DNA of 64,000 nucleotides from Parabacteroides acidifaciens (GTDB lineage: Bacteria; Bacteroidota; Bacteroidia; Bacteroidales; Tannerellaceae), in the NCBI RefSeq assembly GCF_003363715.1, contig NZ_QREV01000006.1, positions 62,001 through 126,000 on the forward strand, written 5' to 3'. A model generated the notes under the pieces. That model did not search any database, had not been told where the DNA came from, and worked only from the letters and a program-made list of their open reading frames with translations. Positions 28,152 to 38,151 of the stretch are shown here, in pieces (the first letter of the stretch is position 1; each line of letters starts with the position of its first letter). A program made the position numbers and the translations under genes.

Positions 28152-31100
28152 ATGAAAAAGATCATTGATTCATTCCGGCAGGTAGGAATTATACTTGCTT
28201 TTTTGTTGAGTACGACAATTCTGTTTGCTCAACAAAAAGTAACAGGAGTCGTAAAAAGTGCGTACGATGAGCCATTAATAGGTGTCAATGTCGTCGTCAA
28301 AGGAAGTACCCAAGGTACCGTTACAGATTTTAATGGCCGCTATTCAATCGAAGTGCCCAATAATAAATCTGTATTAGAATTTACTTACATCGGATTTGTA
28401 TCTCAACAAATAACTGTTGGTAACAAATCAACAATCGACATTACTTTAGTTGAAGATTCTAAAGCTCTTGAAGAAGTTGTCGTTGTAGGATACGGAACAG
28501 TTAAAAAGAGCGATCTGACAGGAGCCGTTTCGTCTATCAAATCAGAAGAACTGCAAAAGCTTCCCATGACCTCTTTGGACCAGGGTATTCAGGGAAGAGC
28601 AGCAGGTGTTCAGGTGACCAATACTTCCGGTGCTCCCGGAGGCCAGGTCTCGATACGTGTACGTGGAGGGAACTCTCTTTCCAGTAGCAACGAACCCTTA
28701 TATGTAATCGATGGTTTTCCCGTTGGGGCCGGAGCCATGGCAGACGGTAACCAGAACGGGGCAATCGCAAATAACGGAATGGTAACTATCAACCCAAATG
28801 ATATCGAATCCATAGAGATACTAAAAGATGCATCATCTGCCGCTATATATGGTTCTCGTGGTGCAAACGGAGTTGTTCTGATCACGACCAAACGAGGTAA
28901 AACAGGAAAAACCAAAGTAACTTATGACGGCTACTTTGGCATTCAAAATATTGCCAACAAAATGGAAATGATGAACGGTGAGGAATTTGCCACCATGTCT
29001 AATATCGCAGCCGAGAATGGAGGAGTGGCTCCCATTTACGGAGGAGCAAACGAGAAATGGAAAGAACCTTCCTATTACCGTAACAACAGTACAGACTGGC
29101 AAGACCTGATCTTCCGTACTGCTCTTATGCATAACCATCAAATAAACCTGAGCGGGGGATCTGAATCCAATCAATATGCCATTACCGGAAATTTCTTTAG
29201 CCAGGACGGCATCGTCATCAATTCGGATCTGAAACGCGCCTCCCTCAGGGCAAACATCGATTCAAAGATTTCCAATTGGATTAGTGTACAGACTTCTCTT
29301 ACCGCCAGCCGTACATTTTCAAATGTTGCTTTTTCCGAAGGTGACGGTGCCCAAGGCGGCGGTGTAATCAACGGAGCTCTCGCAATCCCTTCAACCATGT
29401 ACGTATACAATGAGGATGGAACATATTCGACTATGAACCAGACTCCCTATGGAGTAACAACAGGCAATCCTTACGCATTGGCTGAATTGGCAAAAGATAA
29501 ATCCACCATCGATCGGGTAATTGCAAATGTCAACCTAAAGTTTAACCTTAACAAGATCACCGATGGGCTTGCCCTTGAAATACGCGGAGGAACAGACTAT
29601 TCAAATGCTTTTCGCGACTCATATCTCCCTTCAACTGTTTTTCAGGGAGAGAGTGACAACGGTATCGCAACAAAAGGATGGAACAGGCGTTCAGTCTACC
29701 TGAATGAAAACTTATTGACTTATCAGAAAACATTCGGAAAACACGCTATCAATGCCGTAGCCGGTCTGACAATACAATATGACGACGAAATAAAAGGAAG
29801 AACGATCGTTTCCGGATTTGTAAACGACGTATTGGAAGATAACAGCATGGGATCGGCAAGTACCACCAAAGGAACTCCGACCTCATCAAGATGGTCTTCC
29901 CAGATGGCATCCTGGCTGGGACGTATCAACTATAATTATGCAGACAGATATCTATTGACTTTGACAGGACGTGCCGACGGCTCTTCTAAATTCGGTGTCA
30001 ATAACAAATGGGGATTTTTCCCGTCCGCAGCCTTAGCTTGGCGTGTAACCGAAGAAGCCTTTATGGAAGACGCAGACTGGCTCAGCAATATGAAATTACG
30101 CGCAAGCTATGGTTTGACTGGTAACCAAGGATTCGGAAGCTATTCTTCTGTAGCGAGTCTATCACAATACTCCTACAATTTAGGAGGAGACAAAGCAACC
30201 GGATTCGCCCCCAATAAGATTCCTAATTCGAACTTAAAATGGGAAACAACTTCGAACTTAGACCTGGGATTGGACTTTGGCTTTATCGACAATCGCCTGA
30301 AGTTTAACGTCGACTATTATTATAAAAAGACAAAAGATCTTCTCTGGAATGTTTCAATTCCTCTCTCTTCCGGTTTCGGTTCCATTTTCAGTAATCACGG
30401 GACACTCCGAAACTGGGGTATTGAGGCAAGTGTAAGCTACGACCTGATTACAAGTAATAAGCCCGGAGCCTTTACATGGAGCACCACGCTTATGTATTCG
30501 ATGAATAGAAACAAGGTTTTGAGTATGCCGGATGTGACACCAGGCAGACCGGACGGATATCTTTCCGGGCATTTAAGAGTGGAAGGAAGCTGGCTGGAAG
30601 AAGGTTATCCGGTTGGTATATGGAAATACTATGTGTACGACGGTGTATTCGAAAATCAAGAGATGATGGATGCTACCATTGTGAATGCCAATGGCGAGAC
30701 TGTAGCAAAACATCCGAAATCATTGACAACCGATGGATTAGGTTCTGCTAAATTTAAAGATCTGAACCAGGATGGCAAAATTGATCGTGAAGACTGGGCT
30801 GTGATCGGAGATCCGAATCCCGATTTCATTTTTAGCTGGACAAACAACTTTACATACAGGAACTTCGATTTAAGTATCTTTATTAACGGAAGTATAGGAA
30901 ACGATATTATGAACCTTGGACGTGGAGAATATGCAATGGTATCTCCATTCGCTTCACAACGGAAAGATATGCTGAACTACTGGACTCCGAATAATACGCA
31001 CACAGACATCCCTGCACCTCGTCTTGCACCACATGCCTATTTACCTTTATCATCATACATGATCGAAGATGGCTCCTATGTTCGCCTGAAAAATATCGTA

Positions 31101-31304
31101 CTGGGATATCGTTTCCCCATTAAAAAATATATTGAGTCATTAAGACTTTATGTCAGTGCTCAAAACTTATTTACCATAACCAGCTATACCGGTTTTGATC
31201 CAGAAGTAAACAGTAAAGGGCAAAACAATCGGCAGTTGGGAGTAGATTACAATGCCTATCCGACAAGCAAAGTATTTACAATGGGTGTGAATATCGCTTT
31301 TTAA
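28152..31304 (+). CDS. SusC-family TonB-dependent outer-membrane transporter
   Basis: The 1050-residue protein imports oligosaccharides through the outer membrane using TonB energy. It has a signal peptide ending near residue 26 (FLLSTTILFAQQ), a carboxypeptidase-like regulatory domain (about 28-110, VTGVVKSAYDEPLIGVNVVVKG), the segment LEEVVVVGYGTVKKSDLTG, a plug domain (about 120-235) and a 22-stranded barrel ending in the aromatic MGVNIAF. It is followed after 23 bp by its SusD partner. The cargo could be sialylated glycan (NanO-like) or another glycan; sequence alone does not decide. Confidence 0.95.
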   Translation: MKKIIDSFRQVGIILAFLLSTTILFAQQKVTGVVKSAYDEPLIGVNVVVKGSTQGTVTDFNGRYSIEVPNNKSVLEFTYIGFVSQQITVGNKSTIDITLVEDSKALEEVVVVGYGTVKKSDLTGAVSSIKSEELQKLPMTSLDQGIQGRAAGVQVTNTSGAPGGQVSIRVRGGNSLSSSNEPLYVIDGFPVGAGAMADGNQNGAIANNGMVTINPNDIESIEILKDASSAAIYGSRGANGVVLITTKRGKTGKTKVTYDGYFGIQNIANKMEMMNGEEFATMSNIAAENGGVAPIYGGANEKWKEPSYYRNNSTDWQDLIFRTALMHNHQINLSGGSESNQYAITGNFFSQDGIVINSDLKRASLRANIDSKISNWISVQTSLTASRTFSNVAFSEGDGAQGGGVINGALAIPSTMYVYNEDGTYSTMNQTPYGVTTGNPYALAELAKDKSTIDRVIANVNLKFNLNKITDGLALEIRGGTDYSNAFRDSYLPSTVFQGESDNGIATKGWNRRSVYLNENLLTYQKTFGKHAINAVAGLTIQYDDEIKGRTIVSGFVNDVLEDNSMGSASTTKGTPTSSRWSSQMASWLGRINYNYADRYLLTLTGRADGSSKFGVNNKWGFFPSAALAWRVTEEAFMEDADWLSNMKLRASYGLTGNQGFGSYSSVASLSQYSYNLGGDKATGFAPNKIPNSNLKWETTSNLDLGLDFGFIDNRLKFNVDYYYKKTKDLLWNVSIPLSSGFGSIFSNHGTLRNWGIEASVSYDLITSNKPGAFTWSTTLMYSMNRNKVLSMPDVTPGRPDGYLSGHLRVEGSWLEEGYPVGIWKYYVYDGVFENQEMMDATIVNANGETVAKHPKSLTTDGLGSAKFKDLNQDGKIDREDWAVIGDPNPDFIFSWTNNFTYRNFDLSIFINGSIGNDIMNLGRGEYAMVSPFASQRKDMLNYWTPNNTHTDIPAPRLAPHAYLPLSSYMIEDGSYVRLKNIVLGYRFPIKKYIESLRLYVSAQNLFTITSYTGFDPEVNSKGQNNRQLGVDYNAYPTSKVFTMGVNIAF

Positions 31305-31327
31305 TTAACTCATAAATCAGAATTGTT

Positions 31328-32836
31328 ATGAAATCGATCTATAAAATTATATTTGTCAGCCTTATTTTTATGGGGCTAATGACCTCTTGTTTTGACAAAT
31401 TCCTGGAAGAAGATGTATATGATTTTCTTTCTCCTAACAACTTTTACAAAACAGAGGCCGATGCCGAAGCTGCTGTAAATGCGATATACAGCCGGTTGGT
31501 ATCCAGTGAAGATAACGACATATCATTCCACCGGGCGGCATTGATGATCGGAGAATATCCGGCAGAATGTTCTTCTGCACAAACTTCAACTGTCCCGTAT
31601 CGCCTTGCATTTGAATTTTATACGTGGACTCCCAATACAGACGGCATTGAATTGGTCTGGAAATTCTTCTATCAAGTCGTTTTCCGGACGAATGTAGCGA
31701 TTGAAAACATTCCAAATATAAGTGGAGATCCGGTCAAAATCAAACGTCTGGAAGGGGAGGCCCGATTCCTGAGAGGACTTGCATATCTCTATCTGATACG
31801 TTTGTTCGACAATGTGCCTCTCACGACTGCATCCGAACAAAATGACCAGAATCTTCCAAACATGGGAACCAGTGATGCCGTCTTCAAACAAATCATCGAA
31901 GACCTCACATTCGCGGAATCAGCTTTACCGGATTTCTACAGCGGAAATAATGTCGGACGTGCAACCAAAGGAGCAGCTCAGGCATTTTTAGCAAAAACCT
32001 ATCTTACGATGGCCGGATATCCATGGAATAAAACAGAAAACTATGCTTTAGCCGCAACAAAATGTGAAGATATTATCAAATCCGGCAATTACGAACTGGA
32101 CTCTAATTATGCTATGAACTTTAAAGAGGCTGGAGAACATAACAAAGAATACATCTTTGATGCCGAATTTCAACAAAATCTGAATGGTTCCAACTGGGTA
32201 AACATGTCCAGCATACGTGACCAAAATGTTTGTGGAATGGCTGGCTGGTCTTCATTCGGAGGGACCATGAACTTTTATGAAGACATGTTGAAAAACAACC
32301 CGGGTGACAAACGTTTGGCTACAAACATCATTTTATCGTTCATCGATACAAAAACAGGAGAAGAGAAAGTCTGGGGAAAAGATTTTGATGTAAACAAAGG
32401 ATTGGTACATACCTGGAAATACATTGATCCGGAAGAGACTGGCGTAGGTGACCAGAACTCAAATCTGAACTATCACTTCACCCGCTATGCAGACGTATTA
32501 TTAATGCATTCGGAGGCCGTTAATAATGCCAACGGATTCAACGGTTCATACGACAAATACTATGGCATCAACCGGGTTAGAGAACGTGCAGGTTTGGATG
32601 CGCTCGCCAATCTGGATAAAGAAGCATTTAATAAAGCACTTATTTGGGAACGGGTTGTAGAATTATGCTATGAAGGTCATCTCTGGTATGACTATAAGCG
32701 CATGAATTGCATGGAAGAACGTGTTGCCCGTAAAGGTGTCGATATCGGAACAAACAAAAAATATTATGTCTATCCGATTCCAGTCAACGAATTGAGTAGA
32801 AATCCAAATCTGGAACAACATCCGTTATGGAAATAA
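31328..32836 (+). CDS. SusD/RagB-family surface glycan-binding lipoprotein
   Basis: The 502-residue lid subunit of the SusC/D complex. It has a lipoprotein signal with Cys21 (FMGLMTSCFDKF), the N-terminal FLSPNNFYKTEADAEAAVNAIY typical of RagB/SusD, TPR-like helices (ARFLRGLAYLYLIRLFDNVPL) and the C-terminal RNPNLEQHPLWK end. It binds the glycan at the cell surface and hands it to SusC. The reductase gene overlaps or closely follows its stop. Confidence 0.95.
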   Translation: MKSIYKIIFVSLIFMGLMTSCFDKFLEEDVYDFLSPNNFYKTEADAEAAVNAIYSRLVSSEDNDISFHRAALMIGEYPAECSSAQTSTVPYRLAFEFYTWTPNTDGIELVWKFFYQVVFRTNVAIENIPNISGDPVKIKRLEGEARFLRGLAYLYLIRLFDNVPLTTASEQNDQNLPNMGTSDAVFKQIIEDLTFAESALPDFYSGNNVGRATKGAAQAFLAKTYLTMAGYPWNKTENYALAATKCEDIIKSGNYELDSNYAMNFKEAGEHNKEYIFDAEFQQNLNGSNWVNMSSIRDQNVCGMAGWSSFGGTMNFYEDMLKNNPGDKRLATNIILSFIDTKTGEEKVWGKDFDVNKGLVHTWKYIDPEETGVGDQNSNLNYHFTRYADVLLMHSEAVNNANGFNGSYDKYYGINRVRERAGLDALANLDKEAFNKALIWERVVELCYEGHLWYDYKRMNCMEERVARKGVDIGTNKKYYVYPIPVNELSRNPNLEQHPLWK

Positions 32837-32850
32837 GAAAAGAAAAAGAT

Positions 32851-33897
32851 ATGGAAGATTTCACCAGAAGAGATTTTATAAAAGGGGTAGTCGGTGCAGG
32901 GATCTCACTGATTGCAGCAGACAGTCTGGCTTCGGTATCGATGGATATGGCAACAATAAAGAATCCTTATGATGCCAAAGGGCTACCGACCACAGAACTG
33001 GGAAAAACAGGAGTTATCATCCCGAGAATGGTCTTGGGCCTGGGAAGTCGATTCTGCCACATAGATGAAGATGAGGAAGCGTATGAAATGCTTAACTATT
33101 CCCTCGATAACGGTTTCTATTACTGGGACACGGCGCATGCTTACGATAATACCATTGCACTTCCCCCGGGAAAGAAAAAATCCCCCCGGCATATCATCAG
33201 CGAAGTACGCGTGGGCGAGGTTGTCAAATACAGGCGCAAAGAAATTTTCCTTTCTACAAAAGTAACAGCCCGCGAACCGGTGGAATCGATGAAAGAAATC
33301 GAACTCAGCCTAAAGCGACTCAATACCGACAAGCTGGATATGCTAAAAATACACGATGTGCAGTCCATAGAAGATGTCGACCAAATGAGTAAAAAAGGCC
33401 ATTTAATCGATATTCTCCATCGGTTAAAAGAAGAAGGGGTTACCCGCTTCATAGGCTTTTCTGGGCATGGAGATGCACAAGCGTTAAAAGAATTAGCCAA
33501 TCGGGGAAATTTCGACAGCATGCTGGTTGCGATGAACCACTGGAATCCTCAACAACCGTCTCCGCGTCAAGAGGTCGCTGTTCCGGCAGGAAAGAAAAAC
33601 AAAATGGGTGTACTCATTATGAAAGCCGTCCGCCCTAAAGAGACAATACCAGGCTTGCATGCTCCTGACCTTGTCAGATATGCCCTCTCACTAAAAGGAC
33701 CGGATGCCGTTGTTATCGGTATGGATAGTAAAGCAGTGGTAGATTCCAATCTGGAAATACTCCGCTACTTCAAAAAACTATCTCCGGAACGGATGAAAGA
33801 ACTGGCCATACAGCTTGAACCATTCTATCGTCACGAGAATCTTCCTTGGATGCAAGATAACTATATTGATGGTATGTGGGAAACTATGTCTGTATAA
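32851..33897 (+). CDS. Tat-exported aldo/keto reductase
   Basis: A 348-residue NAD(P)H-type reductase with a twin-arginine signal (FTRRDFIKGVVGAGISLIAAD). The AKR fold is shown by DTAHAYDN (Asp and Tyr of the tetrad), LSTKVTA (Lys) and LKIHDVQ (His), plus TELGKTGVIIPRMVLG at the domain start. I choose ATG 32851 over 32827 because the earlier one lies within the susD end and the Tat motif follows 32851 directly. Tat export implies folding with the cofactor before secretion. The substrate may be a glycan-derived sugar; the position within the locus is the only hint. Confidence 0.85.
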   Translation: MEDFTRRDFIKGVVGAGISLIAADSLASVSMDMATIKNPYDAKGLPTTELGKTGVIIPRMVLGLGSRFCHIDEDEEAYEMLNYSLDNGFYYWDTAHAYDNTIALPPGKKKSPRHIISEVRVGEVVKYRRKEIFLSTKVTAREPVESMKEIELSLKRLNTDKLDMLKIHDVQSIEDVDQMSKKGHLIDILHRLKEEGVTRFIGFSGHGDAQALKELANRGNFDSMLVAMNHWNPQQPSPRQEVAVPAGKKNKMGVLIMKAVRPKETIPGLHAPDLVRYALSLKGPDAVVIGMDSKAVVDSNLEILRYFKKLSPERMKELAIQLEPFYRHENLPWMQDNYIDGMWETMSV

Positions 33898-33914
33898 TCA
33901 ATTAAGTTAATACC

Positions 33915-35906
33915 ATGAGAAAGATTTTATTATATTTCATTATTGCTACCGGTTTACTTTCCTCCAATGTACTATTGGCGAATCCGCTAAAGGTGAAAGA
34001 AAATAAGCAAATCAGTCCCTATACCGGATATACAAGAGCACATTGGCTGGAAATAACCGAACAGCTAATAGCCGGAGCTTTAAACTATGTAAATCCGGAA
34101 ACAGGCATATTCGATTTACCAAAATCGACCGGAGCTTATTTGGATTTGGAGGATTTCAGGAATGAAAACCAGGCAAGGATAATGGAACGGATCATGGTTG
34201 GTGTTATTATTTACACGACTGCTACAGGAAAAGACGAAGTACCCGGATATAAGGGCTCCATTACAAAGCCTTTTATCAAAGCAATAACCAGAGGTACAGA
34301 TCCCGAAAACGAGGATTATTGGGGAAATCCCGATCCGAACGATCAAATAGGCGTATCGTTTGCATTGGGTATATACGCCTGCCCGAAACGTTTTTGGAAT
34401 CCGTTGACAGACAAACAAAAGAAAAATCTGGTCAACTTTTTCCGGAAACAATCATTCAACACAACTTATCATAACAATCACTACTTCTTCCATCTGTTTG
34501 CAACTTCACTTATTGAAAAGTATGGAAATGGTATCGAGTCAAACCGGGAACACCACACCCATATGATCAACAGACTTTTAGGCTGGTATAGGGGAGATGG
34601 CTGGTTTATAGATGGGAATAACCGGGGATTCGATTATTACAATCTCTGGGGATTCCAGCTCTTCAACCAAATGATTTATAAATACGATCCTGCCTGGAAA
34701 GAACAATTTGGGAATAAAATACAAGATATAGCCTCTCGCTTCCTGAAAGTTGTGCCTTATCAATACGCCCGTAGCGGAGGACACATCCCATGGGGCAGAT
34801 CACTGACCTACCGGTTTGCCAGTAATGCAGCAATCGGATGGGCCGTTATCAATAATAACAACACATTATCAGCGGGAACGGCCAGGCGCATCCTGTCCGG
34901 AGATTTAAAATATTTCTGGGAAAACGGCTGTATGGGAGAAAACGGATTACTGAATATCGGCTATTGGGGCAAAAATCAAAGTCTTGCCGAGACCTATATT
35001 GTTCCCGGTGATCCCTATTTCGCCATGCATGGCTTATGCTGCCTTTTACTCCCGGCTGATCACCCGTTCTGGACGGAAAAGGAAGAGCCTATGCCCGCTG
35101 ACATCGCCGGAGGGAAGGTCGTTGTTGACGGAGCTCAATTCACTCTCAATGTAACACCTGTAGACGGGGATGCACGTTTATATCCGGTAGGACAACCTTT
35201 CGACAGAGTAGTCTGGCAAACTCCGATCAAATATAATCAACATACTTATTCGGCGACTATCGGCTTTTGCCTGACCGGTGAAGGAGGAGAAGATATCGGA
35301 GCAGGACGAACCGGATATTCATACGATGGAAAAAAATGGATGTATAGATCGCGAAGTCGTTCTTTATTCATGACACCGGATCATATCGCGAGTGTATATC
35401 ATCTGCGATCCATGAACAAAGAAGACCACACGCCGGAATTTCAAAAAGATGAATTGATTACTCATACATTAATTGGCAATGACGGAGAAATCCATATATT
35501 CTGGCATAATTATCCGGATTCATTATTCCTGTCAATCGGAGGATATGGAATCAGTATTCCTCACAACAGTGAATTAAAAAAAGACCGGTCTCCACAAAGA
35601 TTATGTATTCATGGGGGAAACTATTATTCAACATTACAGACAATCCTGGCGCCAGATGGAGATGTTAATTCCACTTTGTTAAAACCTCGTAAAGGATGGG
35701 AACATACGCACCTATTCGGTGGATTAGGAGCTTATTGCTTCTGGCAAAGCAAGGCAGGAGTACCTCCACATACACCGATAGTAGTCTACGTAAACGGAAC
35801 AAAAGACCGGGTTCCGGCAGACGTTAATGTTAGCGTTACAAAAACATTCGACGGGTTAATTATCACTTTTGAAGGGAAACAGTATCCAATTAAAATCATT
35901 AACTGA
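33915..35906 (+). CDS. DUF2264 domain protein, exported, probable glycan-active enzyme
   Basis: The 663-residue protein has a signal peptide (MRKILLYFIIATGLLSSNVLLA) and an (alpha/alpha)-barrel-like DUF2264 region (about 40-400; TRAHWLEITEQLIAG, WYRGDGWFIDG, FDYYNLWGFQ), then a beta-rich C-terminal part. DUF2264 proteins resemble polysaccharide lyases and uronidases in layout, and some have been assigned to a glycoside hydrolase family; I cannot confirm the family number here. It is the only candidate polysaccharide-cleaving enzyme in this locus. The neighbour starts 1 bp after its stop. Confidence 0.8.
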   Translation: MRKILLYFIIATGLLSSNVLLANPLKVKENKQISPYTGYTRAHWLEITEQLIAGALNYVNPETGIFDLPKSTGAYLDLEDFRNENQARIMERIMVGVIIYTTATGKDEVPGYKGSITKPFIKAITRGTDPENEDYWGNPDPNDQIGVSFALGIYACPKRFWNPLTDKQKKNLVNFFRKQSFNTTYHNNHYFFHLFATSLIEKYGNGIESNREHHTHMINRLLGWYRGDGWFIDGNNRGFDYYNLWGFQLFNQMIYKYDPAWKEQFGNKIQDIASRFLKVVPYQYARSGGHIPWGRSLTYRFASNAAIGWAVINNNNTLSAGTARRILSGDLKYFWENGCMGENGLLNIGYWGKNQSLAETYIVPGDPYFAMHGLCCLLLPADHPFWTEKEEPMPADIAGGKVVVDGAQFTLNVTPVDGDARLYPVGQPFDRVVWQTPIKYNQHTYSATIGFCLTGEGGEDIGAGRTGYSYDGKKWMYRSRSRSLFMTPDHIASVYHLRSMNKEDHTPEFQKDELITHTLIGNDGEIHIFWHNYPDSLFLSIGGYGISIPHNSELKKDRSPQRLCIHGGNYYSTLQTILAPDGDVNSTLLKPRKGWEHTHLFGGLGAYCFWQSKAGVPPHTPIVVYVNGTKDRVPADVNVSVTKTFDGLIITFEGKQYPIKIIN

Positions 35907-35907
35907 T

Positions 35908-36774
35908 ATGATGTGTAGAAAAATATTCATAATCCTTCTTACCGGATTAATATCAATCTGTTCGCTCATAGCACAGGAAACAAAACGTCCGGCAATATGG
36001 GGGATCGCCAAAATGACATTTCTTGTGAGCGACATGGAGATGGCACGGGAATATTACGGACGTTTCCTCGGATTTGACGAAGCCTTTTCTTACCCGTCCC
36101 CATTAGGAACAGTTGTGTCGTTTAAAATAAATGATCGTCAATTTCTGGAATTTATTGTCGATAAGCAAGCCAAGCTAAAGAAACGTTTTGTCTCTCTCTC
36201 ACTGGAAACAGAATCCGTACCAGATATGCAACGTTATTTACAATCACAGGGTATGGACGTCTCCCAATGCATCACAGACGGAGCAGGGAATGAGGTTATT
36301 GTTACACAAGATGCTGCAGGAAACAAAATCGAGTTCATCGATCTCAAAGCAAATGGACTGCACCGGAAATCCAAAGGAAAATTTCTGTCTGAAAACAGAA
36401 TTTCCAAACGAATTCATCATGCCGGCTTATACGCCAAAAGTATTGATGAACAAGATCCTTTCTGGGTTAAGGTTCTGAAATGTAAAGAAATCGTCAGATA
36501 TCCGCTGGATAAAACCCAACCCGGTGTTATCCAATATCTGGGCTTAGTTAATTGTACCGAAAACATCGAACACTATTCGCCTTGTGACGAAAACTTTGGT
36601 CATCCATGTTTCCTTGTTGAAGATATGCAGGAAACGATCTACACCTTAAAGGAAAGGAGAAATGGGCAAACCATAAACCAACCTTCCATAGGAAGGACAA
36701 AACGCTGGTTACTGAACCTTTTAACTCCAGATAATACGAAAGTCGAATTTACAGAAGCATATTGTATAAAGTAA
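35908..36774 (+). CDS. Exported two-domain VOC (glyoxalase-like) protein
   Basis: A 288-residue secreted protein. The start at ATG 35908 gives the signal peptide MCRKIFIILLTGLISICSLIAQ; the longer frame begins inside the preceding gene. Two VOC modules follow, at about 30-150 (MTFLVSDMEMAREYYGRFLGF) and 165-285 (RIHHAGLYAKSIDEQDPFW). The second keeps a His at the usual metal position; the first has none there, so at most one site is complete. VOC enzymes do metal-dependent isomerisation, dioxygenation or epimerisation. It ends the polysaccharide locus. Confidence 0.8.
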   Translation: MMCRKIFIILLTGLISICSLIAQETKRPAIWGIAKMTFLVSDMEMAREYYGRFLGFDEAFSYPSPLGTVVSFKINDRQFLEFIVDKQAKLKKRFVSLSLETESVPDMQRYLQSQGMDVSQCITDGAGNEVIVTQDAAGNKIEFIDLKANGLHRKSKGKFLSENRISKRIHHAGLYAKSIDEQDPFWVKVLKCKEIVRYPLDKTQPGVIQYLGLVNCTENIEHYSPCDENFGHPCFLVEDMQETIYTLKERRNGQTINQPSIGRTKRWLLNLLTPDNTKVEFTEAYCIK

Positions 36775-36801
36775 ATTCACCATACAATGCACAGGTAACA
36801 C

Positions 36802-37401
36802 CTATACCAGCGCCATCTTACGTATATCCGCATCCCAGACCGGCTCCGTATAGATCAGTTCCACCGCTTCAGCCGGGGTAGAGGCCACCACCCAGAGGCC
36901 GGCGTGTTGAGGGCGCATGAAATGTTCGTCTACGGCTTTACGGAACATTTCCAACAGGGGATCGAAATAGCCGTTTATATTCAGGATCACAATTGGGTTG
37001 AGATACAAGCCTAACTGTTTCCAGGTGATCACTTCCAACAGTTCTTCCAGCGTACCACAACCGCCGGGAAGGGCAATCACGGCATCCGACAGATCGGCCA
37101 TCCGTTGTTTGCGTTCGTGCATATTGTCGACTTCGACCAATTCGGTTAGTCCCTTATGGCACCAGTTCTGTTCGACCATAAAATGGGGAATTACCCCTGT
37201 AACGGTTCCTCCGGCAGATAACGTACCATCCGAAACGGCACACATCAAACCGGTATTTCCCGCGCCATTCACGACACGTAACCGGCGTTCACCCAACAGA
37301 CGTCCCAACTCGGTAGCCGCCTCCTGATAGGCAGGGGCCACTTGCGTGCTGGAAGCGCAATACACACAAACCGAAGTAATCTTATTTCTCTCTTTTTCCA
37401 T
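36802..37401 (-). CDS. LOG-family protein (TIGR00730)
   Basis: A 199-residue Rossmann-type protein with the family motifs VVNGAGNTGLM and PGGCGTLEELLEVITWKQLG. LOG proteins hydrolyse nucleoside 5'-monophosphates with N6-modified adenine to release the base and ribose phosphate. It is the last gene of a four-gene minus-strand unit and its start overlaps the stop of the TIGR02757 gene by 1 bp. Confidence 0.9.
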   Translation of the reverse strand: MEKERNKITSVCVYCASSTQVAPAYQEAATELGRLLGERRLRVVNGAGNTGLMCAVSDGTLSAGGTVTGVIPHFMVEQNWCHKGLTELVEVDNMHERKQRMADLSDAVIALPGGCGTLEELLEVITWKQLGLYLNPIVILNINGYFDPLLEMFRKAVDEHFMRPQHAGLWVVASTPAEAVELIYTEPVWDADIRKMALV

Positions 37402-38147
37402 TATTCTTTCTTCTTATTGATATCGTAGCCAAACAAGGCGAAATCTCCTAAGCAAGGATCGTCGGGAAAGATACAGGCCAGAGCTTCCGTTATTTCAAGC
37501 GCCGTTTTCAAGGTGGCTGTACGTTGTGCGGTCAGCCCCAATTCCAAGGAGATCTGATGCACATGCGTATCCAGCGGAATAATCAATTGGCGGGGATGGA
37601 AAGCTGTCTTCCAGATGCCAAAATCGACGATTCCATCGGTGCGGATCATCCAACGCAGGAACATAGCCAAGCGTTTACAGGCGGAACTTCCGTTCATCAC
37701 CGGAATGCCGTTGATACCGGAAAACAAATCCTGTAGCTTCATGACCGGATTCGGGTGGGGGCTCGCCGCCAAAGCGTCTTCCAGGGAATCATATTCCCCA
37801 TAGATAGCGTTCAAGCGGTCACACAAATCACGCAAATCAGAATGTGTATAAAAGCGATAGAACGTATCCCGCTTGCCTGCAGGGACCTCCGAAACCAATT
37901 CTTTGTAGCGTCCGGACACAATCCATTCATAAGGACTTCCGCCCATCCGGTCATGCAGCCAACCGGCTTTCCGGAGGATCAATTCACGCCGTCCGTAGGA
38001 TATCCAGGAGGTGATAAAAGCAGATATCTCGATGTCTTGTTTCTCCGTATAGCGGTGGGGAAACTGAACCGGATCATCCGGAATAAAAGACTTCACATTA
38101 TACGTTCCTGCCCATTCTTTCAGGCGCTTTTCAGTCTGTTTATCCAT
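37401..38147 (-). CDS. TIGR02757/DUF2400 family protein
   Basis: A 248-residue protein of a widespread uncharacterised Bacteroidota family, recognised by RLKEWAG, DPVQFPHRY, the PLDTHVHQISLELGL segment and the C-terminal DDPCLGDFALFGYDIN. The helix-hairpin-helix-like middle with Asp-His pairs resembles base-excision glycosylases, and it lies next to an AlkD-like gene, so a DNA repair role is possible but unproven. The ATG is 4 bp after the stop of the upstream gene. Confidence 0.85.
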   Translation of the reverse strand: MDKQTEKRLKEWAGTYNVKSFIPDDPVQFPHRYTEKQDIEISAFITSWISYGRRELILRKAGWLHDRMGGSPYEWIVSGRYKELVSEVPAGKRDTFYRFYTHSDLRDLCDRLNAIYGEYDSLEDALAASPHPNPVMKLQDLFSGINGIPVMNGSSACKRLAMFLRWMIRTDGIVDFGIWKTAFHPRQLIIPLDTHVHQISLELGLTAQRTATLKTALEITEALACIFPDDPCLGDFALFGYDINKKKE

Positions 38148-38151
38148 CCGG

